In this document: positions 1 to 9,200 of the stretch, piece after piece
How the letters are laid out: each line of letters begins with the position of its first letter
Numbering within the stretch: the first letter of the stretch is position 1
Assembly (NCBI RefSeq): GCF_004217175.1
Contig: NZ_SHKI01000002.1
Span: forward strand, 708,130 to 772,129
Direction: 5' to 3'
From: Leucobacter luti
GTDB taxonomy: Bacteria > Actinomycetota > Actinomycetes > Actinomycetales > Microbacteriaceae
DNA length: 64,000 nt
Translations under genes and position numbers: made by a program
Notes under the pieces: model-generated
What the model was told of the DNA's origin: nothing
Seen by the model: only the letters and a program-made list of their open reading frames with translations
Database searches by the model: none

Positions 1-2
1 CG

Positions 3-1562
3 ACTCTGAAATGGCTGCGCGAGCGCGTGCAAACGGAGCTGAAGCTCAAAGACGGGCAGGTCGCGGTGCTGCACGGCGGGCTGAGTGACGTCGAGCAACA
101 GGAGATTGTCGAGAGCTTCAAACAGCAATCGTCGGAGATCCGGGTCTTGATCACCGGAGACGTGGCCTCGGAGGGCGTCAACCTGCACTCGCAGTGCCAC
201 GAACTGGTCCACTTCGATATTCCGTGGAGCCTGATTCGGATCCAGCAGCGCAATGGTCGGATCGACCGGTATGGGCAGCGGCATCGCCCCCAAATCACCA
301 CGGTGCTACTTAAACTCAGTAATGAGCATTTCTCGGGTGACCTGCGCGTGTTCAAACGACTTGTTAAACGAGAGCATGAGTCTCATAAAGCCCTTCGGGA
401 CGCAGCATGGCTATTGGGTAAGCACAGTGTTGCGGCCGAGGAAGACGCAATCATGCGGGAGCTCGCCCGCGGAACCGACGTCGAAGACATCGTGCCGACG
501 ATCGACGAGTCGATTGCGAGCCAAGACAGCGTTGCCGGGCTTCTGGCGCGCCTTGCGGCCGGTGGCGGTGCTGTCGCTCACGAAACGGGAGCAACGCGCG
601 TCGAACCGGGGGAAGACGCGGAGACGCTTACATTGCCGCTGGACGGTGGCGCTGCGGCTGAGACCGGCCTGTTCGGGGCACGCGTCGATTTCCTCCGTGA
701 GGCGCTGATCGAGGTGTACGCGGATCCCGGAACGCGTGCGCAAAGCGATGGTGGCGGGGGTGTTAGCTGGACGGAGCAACTTGCGCACGGCACGGTCTCG
801 CTGGCCCCGCGTCCAGATCTGATGCAGCGGCTCAGCGTCCTGCCACAGAGCTACCTCAGCGAACGACGGGTGCGCGAGAAACTCCAGCTGGCGGTGACGG
901 AGCGTCGCGCACGCGCTGTGCTGCTCGAGGCGATCCACAACCCGGCGGAGCACTCGCTCTGGCCTGAGGCGCACTTCCTCGGGCCACTGCACCCGGTGCT
1001 CGACTGGGCGGCAGACCGCGCGCTCGGACGCCTGGGCCGCAACGAGGTGTTCTCCGTGCAGGCTGATGTGGACGCCGTCACCGTGCTGCTCGTGGGCACC
1101 CTGACTGACGGCCGCGGCCGCACCGTTGCCGCCTCTTTCATGACCGTCGAGTACCACGATCCCGACGCGTCGACCTACGGCATGATCCAGGTGTACGAGA
1201 ACGCGCGCGCCGCACTCGCCGCCTGCGGGCTTGACGGGCCGCTCGTCAACCGTGGCACCACCGCCCCGTCTCCTGCGATTCAGCGACTGATCGCGCCCGC
1301 CGTGCACAGCGCGGGCCAGCACATGGGGGTCCTCGCGCGCGCAGCGGCCGACGACGTGAATGCGCGGGTCAGCGAGTGGTCGGCTCGTGTCGACGCGTGG
1401 CAGGACACCGCGGCCACGCTTACTCAGCTGCACGGCTTGCGCAGCCGACGCGTCACCGTCGCCGAGGAACAGGAACTCGCCGAGTCGATGCGTCCGCGCC
1501 AAACACTCGTGCGCCCCCTGCTGGTTGTGGTTCCGGCGGGCCCCGCCGGGGAGGAGATCTAA
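3..1562 (+). CDS. SNF2-type helicase, C-terminal part (5' end outside window)
   Basis: The reading frame is open to the window edge, so only the C-terminal ~520 residues are seen. The first in-window GTG (27) is unlikely to be the real start, because residues upstream of it still read as helicase. The visible part starts in the second RecA domain: VLITGDVASEGVNLH (motif V) and QQRNGRIDRYGQ (motif VI, about residue 74 counted from 27) are typical of SNF2/RapA-like DNA translocases. About 400 residues of unassigned C-terminal region follow. It ends one base before the methylase start, with GAGGAG at its own 3' end serving as the next ribosome site. SNF2 plus methylase plus DUF1998 helicase recalls DrmD of DISARM class 1. 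Family is sure; the defence role is inferred from neighbours. A patch at about 300-430 is noticeably less GC-rich. Confidence 0.85.
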   Translation, partial: TLKWLRERVQTELKLKDGQVAVLHGGLSDVEQQEIVESFKQQSSEIRVLITGDVASEGVNLHSQCHELVHFDIPWSLIRIQQRNGRIDRYGQRHRPQITTVLLKLSNEHFSGDLRVFKRLVKREHESHKALRDAAWLLGKHSVAAEEDAIMRELARGTDVEDIVPTIDESIASQDSVAGLLARLAAGGGAVAHETGATRVEPGEDAETLTLPLDGGAAAETGLFGARVDFLREALIEVYADPGTRAQSDGGGGVSWTEQLAHGTVSLAPRPDLMQRLSVLPQSYLSERRVREKLQLAVTERRARAVLLEAIHNPAEHSLWPEAHFLGPLHPVLDWAADRALGRLGRNEVFSVQADVDAVTVLLVGTLTDGRGRTVAASFMTVEYHDPDASTYGMIQVYENARAALAACGLDGPLVNRGTTAPSPAIQRLIAPAVHSAGQHMGVLARAAADDVNARVSEWSARVDAWQDTAATLTQLHGLRSRRVTVAEEQELAESMRPRQTLVRPLLVVVPAGPAGEEI

Positions 1563-4500
1563 GTGTCTGACGCGTTCATTATCGGTGAGGACTGGATCAG
1601 CGAGCACTTCTTCACGACGGACGCTAAGTCGCAGTCGTTCGGTGCCGAGGTGCTGTCACGCCGCAAAGAATGGGATGGCCACGCCGACGAGGGGCTCGCC
1701 TCCGTGCGCCAGTCGGTGCTCGGTGTCCGCGAGCGGCTGGTGCGGGAGCTCGCGCTGCTTGAGGAGGGGGCCGGGGCGCAGGCGGTGGTGGAGTCGGTCT
1801 ACGAGCCGCTTCGCATGGCACTGGGCTACGCCGGCGGCGGAGCGAGCGAACGTGTCTCGGGGCCGCTGCGGTTGCTGAGTCCCGCGGGCGAAGAACTCCC
1901 CGCACTCGCGCTGATCGAGGCGCGGCCCGTGGCCGCCGTCGATGAACTGCTCGAAAAGCACGAGCCGACCCTTCGGGAGCCGTACCACCCGGAAGATGAC
2001 GAGAACCACCCGATCGAGTCGGTCTCCCGGCTGCTCTCCCACCTGTTCGTCGCCGACGACGCCCCGGCGTTCGCGCTGGTGTTTGCGGGCGGCCGCATGC
2101 TGCTGGCGGAGCGCGAGCGCTGGGCGGAGGGGCGCTACCTCGGGATTGATCTGCAGCTGGCACTCGACCGCAACGAGACGAAGCGCGCGGGCGAGCTCGA
2201 CCGCCTCATCGCCTGCGTGAGCGCGGAAGCACTGCTCCCGCGGGCGGACGGCGAGACCTGGTGGGCCCGCGTACTCGAAGAGTCGATCAAGCACACCGTC
2301 GGGGTGTCCCAGGACCTCCGGGACGGCGTGCGTGAGTCGATCGAGATTCTCGCGAACGAGGTTGTCGCGCGCCGGCGGGAGCTCGGACTGGCACCGCTCC
2401 CGGCAGACCAGGCACCGGTGCTCGCCACCCAAACCCTGCGCTACCTGTATCGAATCCTGTTCCTGCTGTTTGCCGAGGCCTCCCCGGAGCTGGGCGTACT
2501 CCCGGCGCAGGCGAGCACCTACGAAGAGGGCTACAGTCTCGACCGGCTCCGCGAGCTGCTGCAGGTTGAGCTCAGCCACGGTGCCGCACAGGGCACCCAC
2601 CTGTACGAATCGCTTGGCCTGCTGTTCCGGCTGGTCGAACAGGGGTACCACCCCGAGACCGACGAGGACGCGACGAGCGACGAGGGCCTGACCTTCCACA
2701 GCCTCCGCGCAGACCTCTTTCGCCCGGCCGCGGTCGCATTGATCGACGAGGTCGGACTGGGTGACAGCCAGCTGCAGCGCGTGCTCACGAATCTGCTCCT
2801 CACGAAGCAGAAATCGGGCAGCGACCGCGGCTACATTAGCTACGCAAACCTCGGGATCAACCAGCTGGGATCCGTCTACGAGGGCCTCATGTCGTACTCC
2901 GGGTTCTTCGCCGAGACGGATCTCTACGAGGTGGCAAAGGGCGGGGACTCCGGCAAGGGATCGTGGGTGGTGCCCGTGGCCAGGTCCCACGATATCGAGC
3001 CGAATGACTTTGTCCGCGAGCGGGAGCCTGACACGGGTGAGGAGCGTCCCGTGCTGCACCCGGTCGGCAGCTTCGTCTACCGGCTCGCGGGGCGGGAGCG
3101 TCAGCAGTCGGCGTCCTACTACACGCCCGAGGTACTCACCCGTTTCACCGTGTCGCAGGCGCTCGCTGAGCTCCTCGATCAGGACGGCCAGACGACGGCT
3201 GCCGACGATATCCTCACGCTGCGTATCTGCGAGCCCGCGCTGGGCTCCGGCGCATTCGCCATTGAGGCGGTGCGCCAGCTCGCCGCGGAGTACCTGAGCC
3301 GCAAGCAGGAGGAGACGGGGCAGCGAGTCGACCCCGACAACTACCCGCAGGAGCTGCAGCGCGTGAAGGCCTCGCTCGCGCTGCACCAGGTGTACGGCGT
3401 GGACCTGAACTCGACCGCGGTCGAGCTCGCCGAGATCTCGCTCTGGCTCGACACGATGGTCGCGGGGCTGAACGCCCCCTGGTTCGGGCTCCACCTGAAG
3501 CGTGGCAACTCGCTGATCGGTGCGCGGCGGGCAGTCTACTCGATGCAACAGATCGAGACCAAGAGCTGGCTGAAGGCCGTCCCCCGAGACGTGCCAGTGG
3601 CCGAGCTCGCCGAGAACCTGGCCTCCGGCCGACTCAGCAGCGGGACCTCCGGGGCCGTGCACCACTTCCTCCTCCCGGCGGCCGGCTGGGGGAGCGCAGC
3701 TGGCGCGAAGGAGGCGAAAGTGCTGGCCCCGGACGCCGCCAAGGCGCTTGCCGCGTGGCAGCGTTCCACCGCGGTGAAGCCCACGCCGAAGCAGCTGAAG
3801 CAGCTGCGCAACCTCAGCTCTCGCGTCGAAAAGCTCTGGCAGCTGTCGCTGCGCCGGCTCGAGATCGCCGAGGACGAGGTGCGCCGCGCGATCCCGCTCT
3901 GGGGGCAGGCCGAGCAAGCCAGGGTAGACGGCGCACGCGCCGTGACCCGGGAAGAGATCGAGCGCAAGCTGGGCGAGCCGGCCGGGGCGTATCAGCGGCT
4001 GCGCCGGGTTATGGATGCGTGGAACGCGCTCTGGTTCTGGCCGCTCACGGACACCCTCACCGACCGGGTCTCGCCCCCGAGCATGGACGAGTGGCTGGCC
4101 GGTCTGCGGGCCCTGCTCGGCGAACACACTGAGATCAGCGGTGCCGCGGCCAAACACGGCCAAACCACCCTCGCCACGGAGGCCAGCGGCTGGGAAGAAT
4201 TGAACGACCTGGAGATTGACGACCTCGCGTTCGCAGCCGCCTCATCAATTCCGCAGGCGCTGCGGGAGCACCCGTGGCTCGCCGTCACCGAGCGGATCGC
4301 GGCGCAGCAGGGCTTCTTCCACTGGGAGCTCGACTTCGCGACCGTGTTCGCCCGCGGCGGCTTCGACCTGCAGGTGGGCAACCCGCCCTGGGTGCGGCCG
4401 GACTTCGACGAGACAGCTTCGCTCGCCGAACACGATGTGTGGTGGGCTTTGAATCCCAAACCTGCTATGGAAGAAGCGACGTCTCGAAAGCAGCAGACGC

Positions 4501-6224
4501 TCGCAGAGGGTGCCGCCGAGCGTGCGTTCCTGGATGATCTCACTGGCGTCATCGGGACCCGAGAATCCGTTTCCCACGTCACCAGATTCCCGATGCTGTC
4601 GGGGCTTCGACCGGATCTCTATCGCTGCTTCATGGAGCAGACCTGGCGTAACAATGCGACATCGGGAATCGTTGGGCTCATCCACCCGGAGACCCACTTC
4701 ACGGACGAGAACGCTGGGCTGCTGCGCGGTTCAACCTATCGGAAACTACGACGGCACTGGCAATTCATCAACGAACTCAGCCTGTTTGAGATTCACCACC
4801 TTGTTTCATATGGAGTGCATATCTACGGGGCCGAATCCGTAGTCGGGTTCGACATGGCCACCTCGTTGTATCACCCGGAAACCGTTACGCGCTCCTATGC
4901 CCACTCCGGCGAAGGTGCAGAGCCAGGCCTCAAAGACGGCAGCGGGAACTGGGACCAGTCGCCGCATAGGAACCGGATTATTCGAGTGACCGAGGACACG
5001 CTTAGGACGTGGCACGCGATTCTTGAGGGAGCAACCGTGCCGCCAGCAAACACACGCATGGTGTACGCCGTAAATGAGGCCACCGCTCAGGTTCTCGATA
5101 AACTCTCGAAAGCCCCTCGACTCGGGCAGCTTCCTTTAGAGACCTCGCAGGGGTGGAACGAAACCACAGATTTTAAGGCCGGGTTCTTTGAGAAGCGCTG
5201 GGGCCCAGCCGATTCCTGGGACGAAGCGATTTTGCAGGGCCCCCACCTGTTTGTCGGGAATCCGTTCTATAAGGCTCCGAACTCGACCATGCGGAATAAC
5301 TCTGACTGGTCAGCGGTCGATCTCGAAACCTTGGCCCCGGATGCGCTCCCGGTGACGGCCTACAAGCCAGCTGCCGAACGGCAACGCTACGACGCGGCGT
5401 ACACCCACTGGGGCGACGACCGGGTGCCGGCGCGCGACCACTACCGGATCGCCTGGCGAAACATGGCGGCAAACACTGGCGAGCGTACCCTGATTCCAGC
5501 GATCATCCCGCCGGGTGCTGCACAGATTAACGCGGTAACCGCGCTCGGTTTCAAAGCGGGAAAGCATGCAGAGCTTCTTGAGCTTTCTGGGAGCCTGAGC
5601 AGCCTACTTAACGACTTCCTGATTCGATCTGCCCCGAAATCTACGATCACTGCGAAGACGATTATGCGGCTTGCGCATCCAACGGGCGCACCGCTGGGTC
5701 TGGAGCTGAGCCTCCGGGCGTCTTTGCTGAACTCGCTGACGCAGGAGTACGGTGCATTGCACGGTGCACTGAAACGCGGCTCAACCTGCACTGATTGGGC
5801 TGGCGGTATCGAATACTTGGGACGTCAGTCTTTGCTTTCGAGAACTGGACCTTGGGGCATGGATACACCATTGCGTCGCGATTCTGATCGATACCAGGCT
5901 CTCGTCGAGATTGACGCCATTGTCGCCCTGCGATTAGGAGTCACGGCCGACGAACTCTGCACCATCTACCGCACCCAGTTCCCGGTGCTGTATGGCTACG
6001 ACCGCAACGCGTATTTCTACGACGCAAATGGGCGATTGGTCCCCAAGGGGGTGCTCGCAATCTGGAAGAAGCGCGGCGACGCAATCACGGAGATGGAGCG
6101 GACCGAGACGAACGCGAGCGGCTACACGTACGTCTACGAGCTCCCGTTTATTACCCTGGACCGGGAGGCCGACATGCGGCAGGCGTACGCGCACTTTGAG
6201 CGGGTCCTGGAGGAACGCTCGTGA
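1563..6224 (+). CDS. Large Eco57I/DrmMI-like adenine-specific DNA methylase
   Basis: A 1553-residue protein, GTG start immediately after the helicase stop. Methylase motifs: YYTPEVLTRF near 518, CEPALGSGAF (motif I, SAM binding) near 555, GVDLN (motif II) near 612, and NPPW (motif IV, N6-adenine catalysis) near 940. About 330 residues separate motifs II and IV, as in long Eco57I/PglX-type enzymes. The ~500 N-terminal residues have no motif I can name; I see no convincing PD-(D/E)XK nuclease. After NPPW the C-terminal ~600 residues probably include the target-recognition region. Between about 4430 and 5960 the base composition is clearly more AT-rich than on either side, suggesting exchange of the recognition module. 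Likely role: methylate host DNA so the helicase/nuclease partners spare it (as in DISARM or BREX), or a stand-alone type IIG-like enzyme. The methylase call is strong; the role is inferred. Confidence 0.85.
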   Translation: MSDAFIIGEDWISEHFFTTDAKSQSFGAEVLSRRKEWDGHADEGLASVRQSVLGVRERLVRELALLEEGAGAQAVVESVYEPLRMALGYAGGGASERVSGPLRLLSPAGEELPALALIEARPVAAVDELLEKHEPTLREPYHPEDDENHPIESVSRLLSHLFVADDAPAFALVFAGGRMLLAERERWAEGRYLGIDLQLALDRNETKRAGELDRLIACVSAEALLPRADGETWWARVLEESIKHTVGVSQDLRDGVRESIEILANEVVARRRELGLAPLPADQAPVLATQTLRYLYRILFLLFAEASPELGVLPAQASTYEEGYSLDRLRELLQVELSHGAAQGTHLYESLGLLFRLVEQGYHPETDEDATSDEGLTFHSLRADLFRPAAVALIDEVGLGDSQLQRVLTNLLLTKQKSGSDRGYISYANLGINQLGSVYEGLMSYSGFFAETDLYEVAKGGDSGKGSWVVPVARSHDIEPNDFVREREPDTGEERPVLHPVGSFVYRLAGRERQQSASYYTPEVLTRFTVSQALAELLDQDGQTTAADDILTLRICEPALGSGAFAIEAVRQLAAEYLSRKQEETGQRVDPDNYPQELQRVKASLALHQVYGVDLNSTAVELAEISLWLDTMVAGLNAPWFGLHLKRGNSLIGARRAVYSMQQIETKSWLKAVPRDVPVAELAENLASGRLSSGTSGAVHHFLLPAAGWGSAAGAKEAKVLAPDAAKALAAWQRSTAVKPTPKQLKQLRNLSSRVEKLWQLSLRRLEIAEDEVRRAIPLWGQAEQARVDGARAVTREEIERKLGEPAGAYQRLRRVMDAWNALWFWPLTDTLTDRVSPPSMDEWLAGLRALLGEHTEISGAAAKHGQTTLATEASGWEELNDLEIDDLAFAAASSIPQALREHPWLAVTERIAAQQGFFHWELDFATVFARGGFDLQVGNPPWVRPDFDETASLAEHDVWWALNPKPAMEEATSRKQQTLAEGAAERAFLDDLTGVIGTRESVSHVTRFPMLSGLRPDLYRCFMEQTWRNNATSGIVGLIHPETHFTDENAGLLRGSTYRKLRRHWQFINELSLFEIHHLVSYGVHIYGAESVVGFDMATSLYHPETVTRSYAHSGEGAEPGLKDGSGNWDQSPHRNRIIRVTEDTLRTWHAILEGATVPPANTRMVYAVNEATAQVLDKLSKAPRLGQLPLETSQGWNETTDFKAGFFEKRWGPADSWDEAILQGPHLFVGNPFYKAPNSTMRNNSDWSAVDLETLAPDALPVTAYKPAAERQRYDAAYTHWGDDRVPARDHYRIAWRNMAANTGERTLIPAIIPPGAAQINAVTALGFKAGKHAELLELSGSLSSLLNDFLIRSAPKSTITAKTIMRLAHPTGAPLGLELSLRASLLNSLTQEYGALHGALKRGSTCTDWAGGIEYLGRQSLLSRTGPWGMDTPLRRDSDRYQALVEIDAIVALRLGVTADELCTIYRTQFPVLYGYDRNAYFYDANGRLVPKGVLAIWKKRGDAITEMERTETNASGYTYVYELPFITLDREADMRQAYAHFERVLEERS

Positions 6225-9200
6225 GCGCGCTGCTGCCCAGCACCCAGGCTGACGGGATCCGTGCGGGGCTGATCCACTACCTGGGCACGGCATTCGCGCT
6301 GTCGAGTCGGCCAGAACGGGAGGAGCTTGAACGCTTCCTCACCCACCCGGAGCGGGGGATTTTCCGGGGCCCGTACGTGCGGCTGCGCACCCCGTTCCAG
6401 CCTGCCGCGGACGGCTGGCGCGAGGAGCTGGAGTGGTACGAGGGGCACCCGCCGTATGGGCATCAGGCGCAGGCGTTTGCTCGGCTGAGCAGCGCGAACC
6501 TCAGCGCCGAGAAGCCGCGGCCGCTGCCGACCCTGGTCACCACGGGGACAGGATCGGGCAAGACGGAGGCCTTCCTCGCGCCGATCCTGGACCACGTGCT
6601 GCGCGCCAAACGTGCGGGCGAGCGCGGCATGAAGGCGCTGATCCTGTACCCCATGAACGCGCTGGCAAACGACCAGGCGCGGCGTTTGACGGAGCTCATC
6701 ACGGGCTCGGCCGCACTCGGGGGGATCCGTGCCGCCCTGTTCACCGGGCAGGCGGGCCCGGAGCGCTCTCGGGTGAGCGAGGCCGGCTTGATCACCGACC
6801 GGGCGGTGATCCGCGAGGAGGCCCCGGATATCCTGCTCACCAACTACAAGATGCTCGACCAGCTGCTGCTGCGGACCCAGGACCAGCAGCTCTGGGTGCA
6901 GAGCGCGACGAGCTTGCGCTACCTGGTGCTCGACGAATTTCACACCTACGACGGGGCTCAGGGCACAGATGTAGCGATGCTGCTGCGGCGGCTCGGGCTC
7001 GCGCTCAAGCGGCACTGGCCTGATGCGGACCCCGATATTGACGGTGCGGCGCGAGCCCGACCGCTGGGGCTGCTCACACCCGTGGCCACCTCGGCGACGC
7101 TCGGCGATAAGGGCGACCCCGCGGCGATGCTCGATTTTGCTCACACGGTGTTCGGTGAGACCTTTGCCGCAGACGCGGTGGTCACGGAGACACGCACCTC
7201 GGTCTCGGAGTGGGCCGGCGACGGTGCCACCCAGATCGCCGCGCACGGACTGCGGGAGCGGCCCCTGACGGTCGCGGACGTGCGAAAACTGAATAAAGCG
7301 GCCGAGGCCATCGCGGCGAGTCCGTCGCTTGACGGGCTGGGGACGCTGGTGTGGGGCACCCTCTACGCGGGTTGGACAGCGGAGCACGCGCGTCTGCTTG
7401 ATGCCGATGCCGAGAACGGGTCCGCCGAGTTCGGCGCAGTACTGAGCCGCGGTCACTCGATCGTGCGGCAGCTTGCCGAAGACGCGGAGCAGTCGGTCGC
7501 GGTGCAAGACCTCGCGGACCGACTGCTGTCGCGACAGCTCGGAGACCTGACGGGGGAAGACGACCGGGACGAACTCGCACAGGGCTTCGTGAGCCACGTG
7601 CTCGCCGCGCTCAGCCAGGTGCGGGCCGCCGCCGGGCGGGCGGCGCTCTCGGTGGATCTGCACCTGTGGACCCGGGCGCTGACCCGCGTGAACCGCTTCG
7701 CGGCACCCGAGCCCCGCTTTGTGTGGGACGATGACGGCCCGGCCGAGGAGACCGAGGTCATTGACCCGTTTGAAGCCGAGGGGAGACCGCAGTTTCCGGC
7801 GCTCTACTGCCGACACTGCGGGCGCAGCGGGTGGGGCGTGCAGCTGGCCCCTACCGGTACAGATCTCGACACTGACGACACGGCGATCCGTAAGAACCAC
7901 CTCGGTGGGGACGGGCGATTCCGCGCTCTGTTGTTTGCCCCGCAGGAGGCGGACTATGCACACCCGGCGGACACGAGTCTCGCACCCGAGGAGGTCGAGG
8001 GGCTGCGGTGGTTCTGGCCGGCGGAGCGGAAGCTGCTCGCCGAGACACCGGACCTGAACGGACCCGACGTGCAGCAGGGCAACGTACTGCCGGTGCTCGC
8101 ACTCGGCGGAGAACACGCGGACGATCGTTCGCGGGACGACGAGTGCCCCTCCTGCGGCAAAATCGACGGCGTTCGCTTCCTCGGCAGTGCGATCGCGACC
8201 ACGCTGTCGGTCGCGGTGACCACGGTGTTTGGGGACGCCGCGCTCGACAGTGCCGAGAAGAAGGCGCTCGTCTTCACCGACAGCGTGCAGGATGCGGCGC
8301 ACCGCGCTGGATTCGTGCAGAGTCGCTCACACGTGTTCAGCTTGCGCAACGCGATTCGTGACGCGATCGGGACGGACGCCGCGACGCTGGAGACCGTACT
8401 CGACCAGCTCCTCGCCCAGGCCGGGGATGATGCGTTTCGGCGGTATCGGCTGCTCGCGCCCGAGCTTCCCGAGCGGGAGGCCTTCCGGCCGTTCTGGGCG
8501 CAGGAGACGCTGCGGCGCGTCCCGCCCGCGACAATGCGGCTGGTGAAGAAGCGCCTGCTCTTCGACCTCGCGATGGAGTTCGGGCTGCAGTCCCGGGTTG
8601 GGCGCACCCTGGAAATGACGGGTAGCGTCGCGGCGCAGGTCGACGCGGGCCCACCGACCTCGCTCGAGGCTGTCGCGCGTACCGTGCTCGAGGGCTTCAC
8701 CCGCTCCGCGACGCTGGACGACGACGAACCGCCGCAGCTCCGCAGCGAGACCGTGGTGCGCTGGGTGCGCGGCGTGCTCGAACGAATGCGCGAGCGGGGC
8801 GCGATCGCGCACCCCTGGTTCGATAGTTATATCCAACACGACGGTTCGCGGTGGCAGGTCTGGGGCGGCCGGCCACGTGGAGAGGGCATGCCGGCGTTTC
8901 CGAAGGGGCGTGAGGCACCGGGCTTTCCCCGCGTCGGCGGGAGCGCCCGGGAGGGCTCGGACAGCCAGCGCACCCACCTCGATGTGGTGACCTCCTCCCA
9001 GAGCTGGTTCGCGCTGTGGGCGAAGAAGGTGCTCCGTGTCACCCCCGGTGATGGCGCGACGCTCTCAAAGCTGCTCCTCGCGGAGCTCGCGAAGCAGCGC
9101 CTGATCGAAGCGGCCAGCATCGGGGGGACCGGCGCCACCGCGTACCTGCTGAATCCAGATCAGATCGTGGTCGAGCCGATCGACACCGCTGCGTGGACCG

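Noticed and set aside
1656..4163. 835-codon open frame on the minus strand inside the methylase
   Set aside because: A shadow of the GC-rich codon pattern; Arg/Gly/Leu-rich with no family features, while the plus strand has clear methylase motifs.
1563..6224. BREX system (PglX-like methylase)
   Set aside because: No PglZ, BrxC or BrxL in the visible part; the partners fit DISARM/Druantia-like sets better. Upstream genes are not visible.
6134..8302. 722-codon minus-strand frame opposite the DUF1998 helicase
   Set aside because: Same shadow effect; helicase motifs lie on the plus strand.
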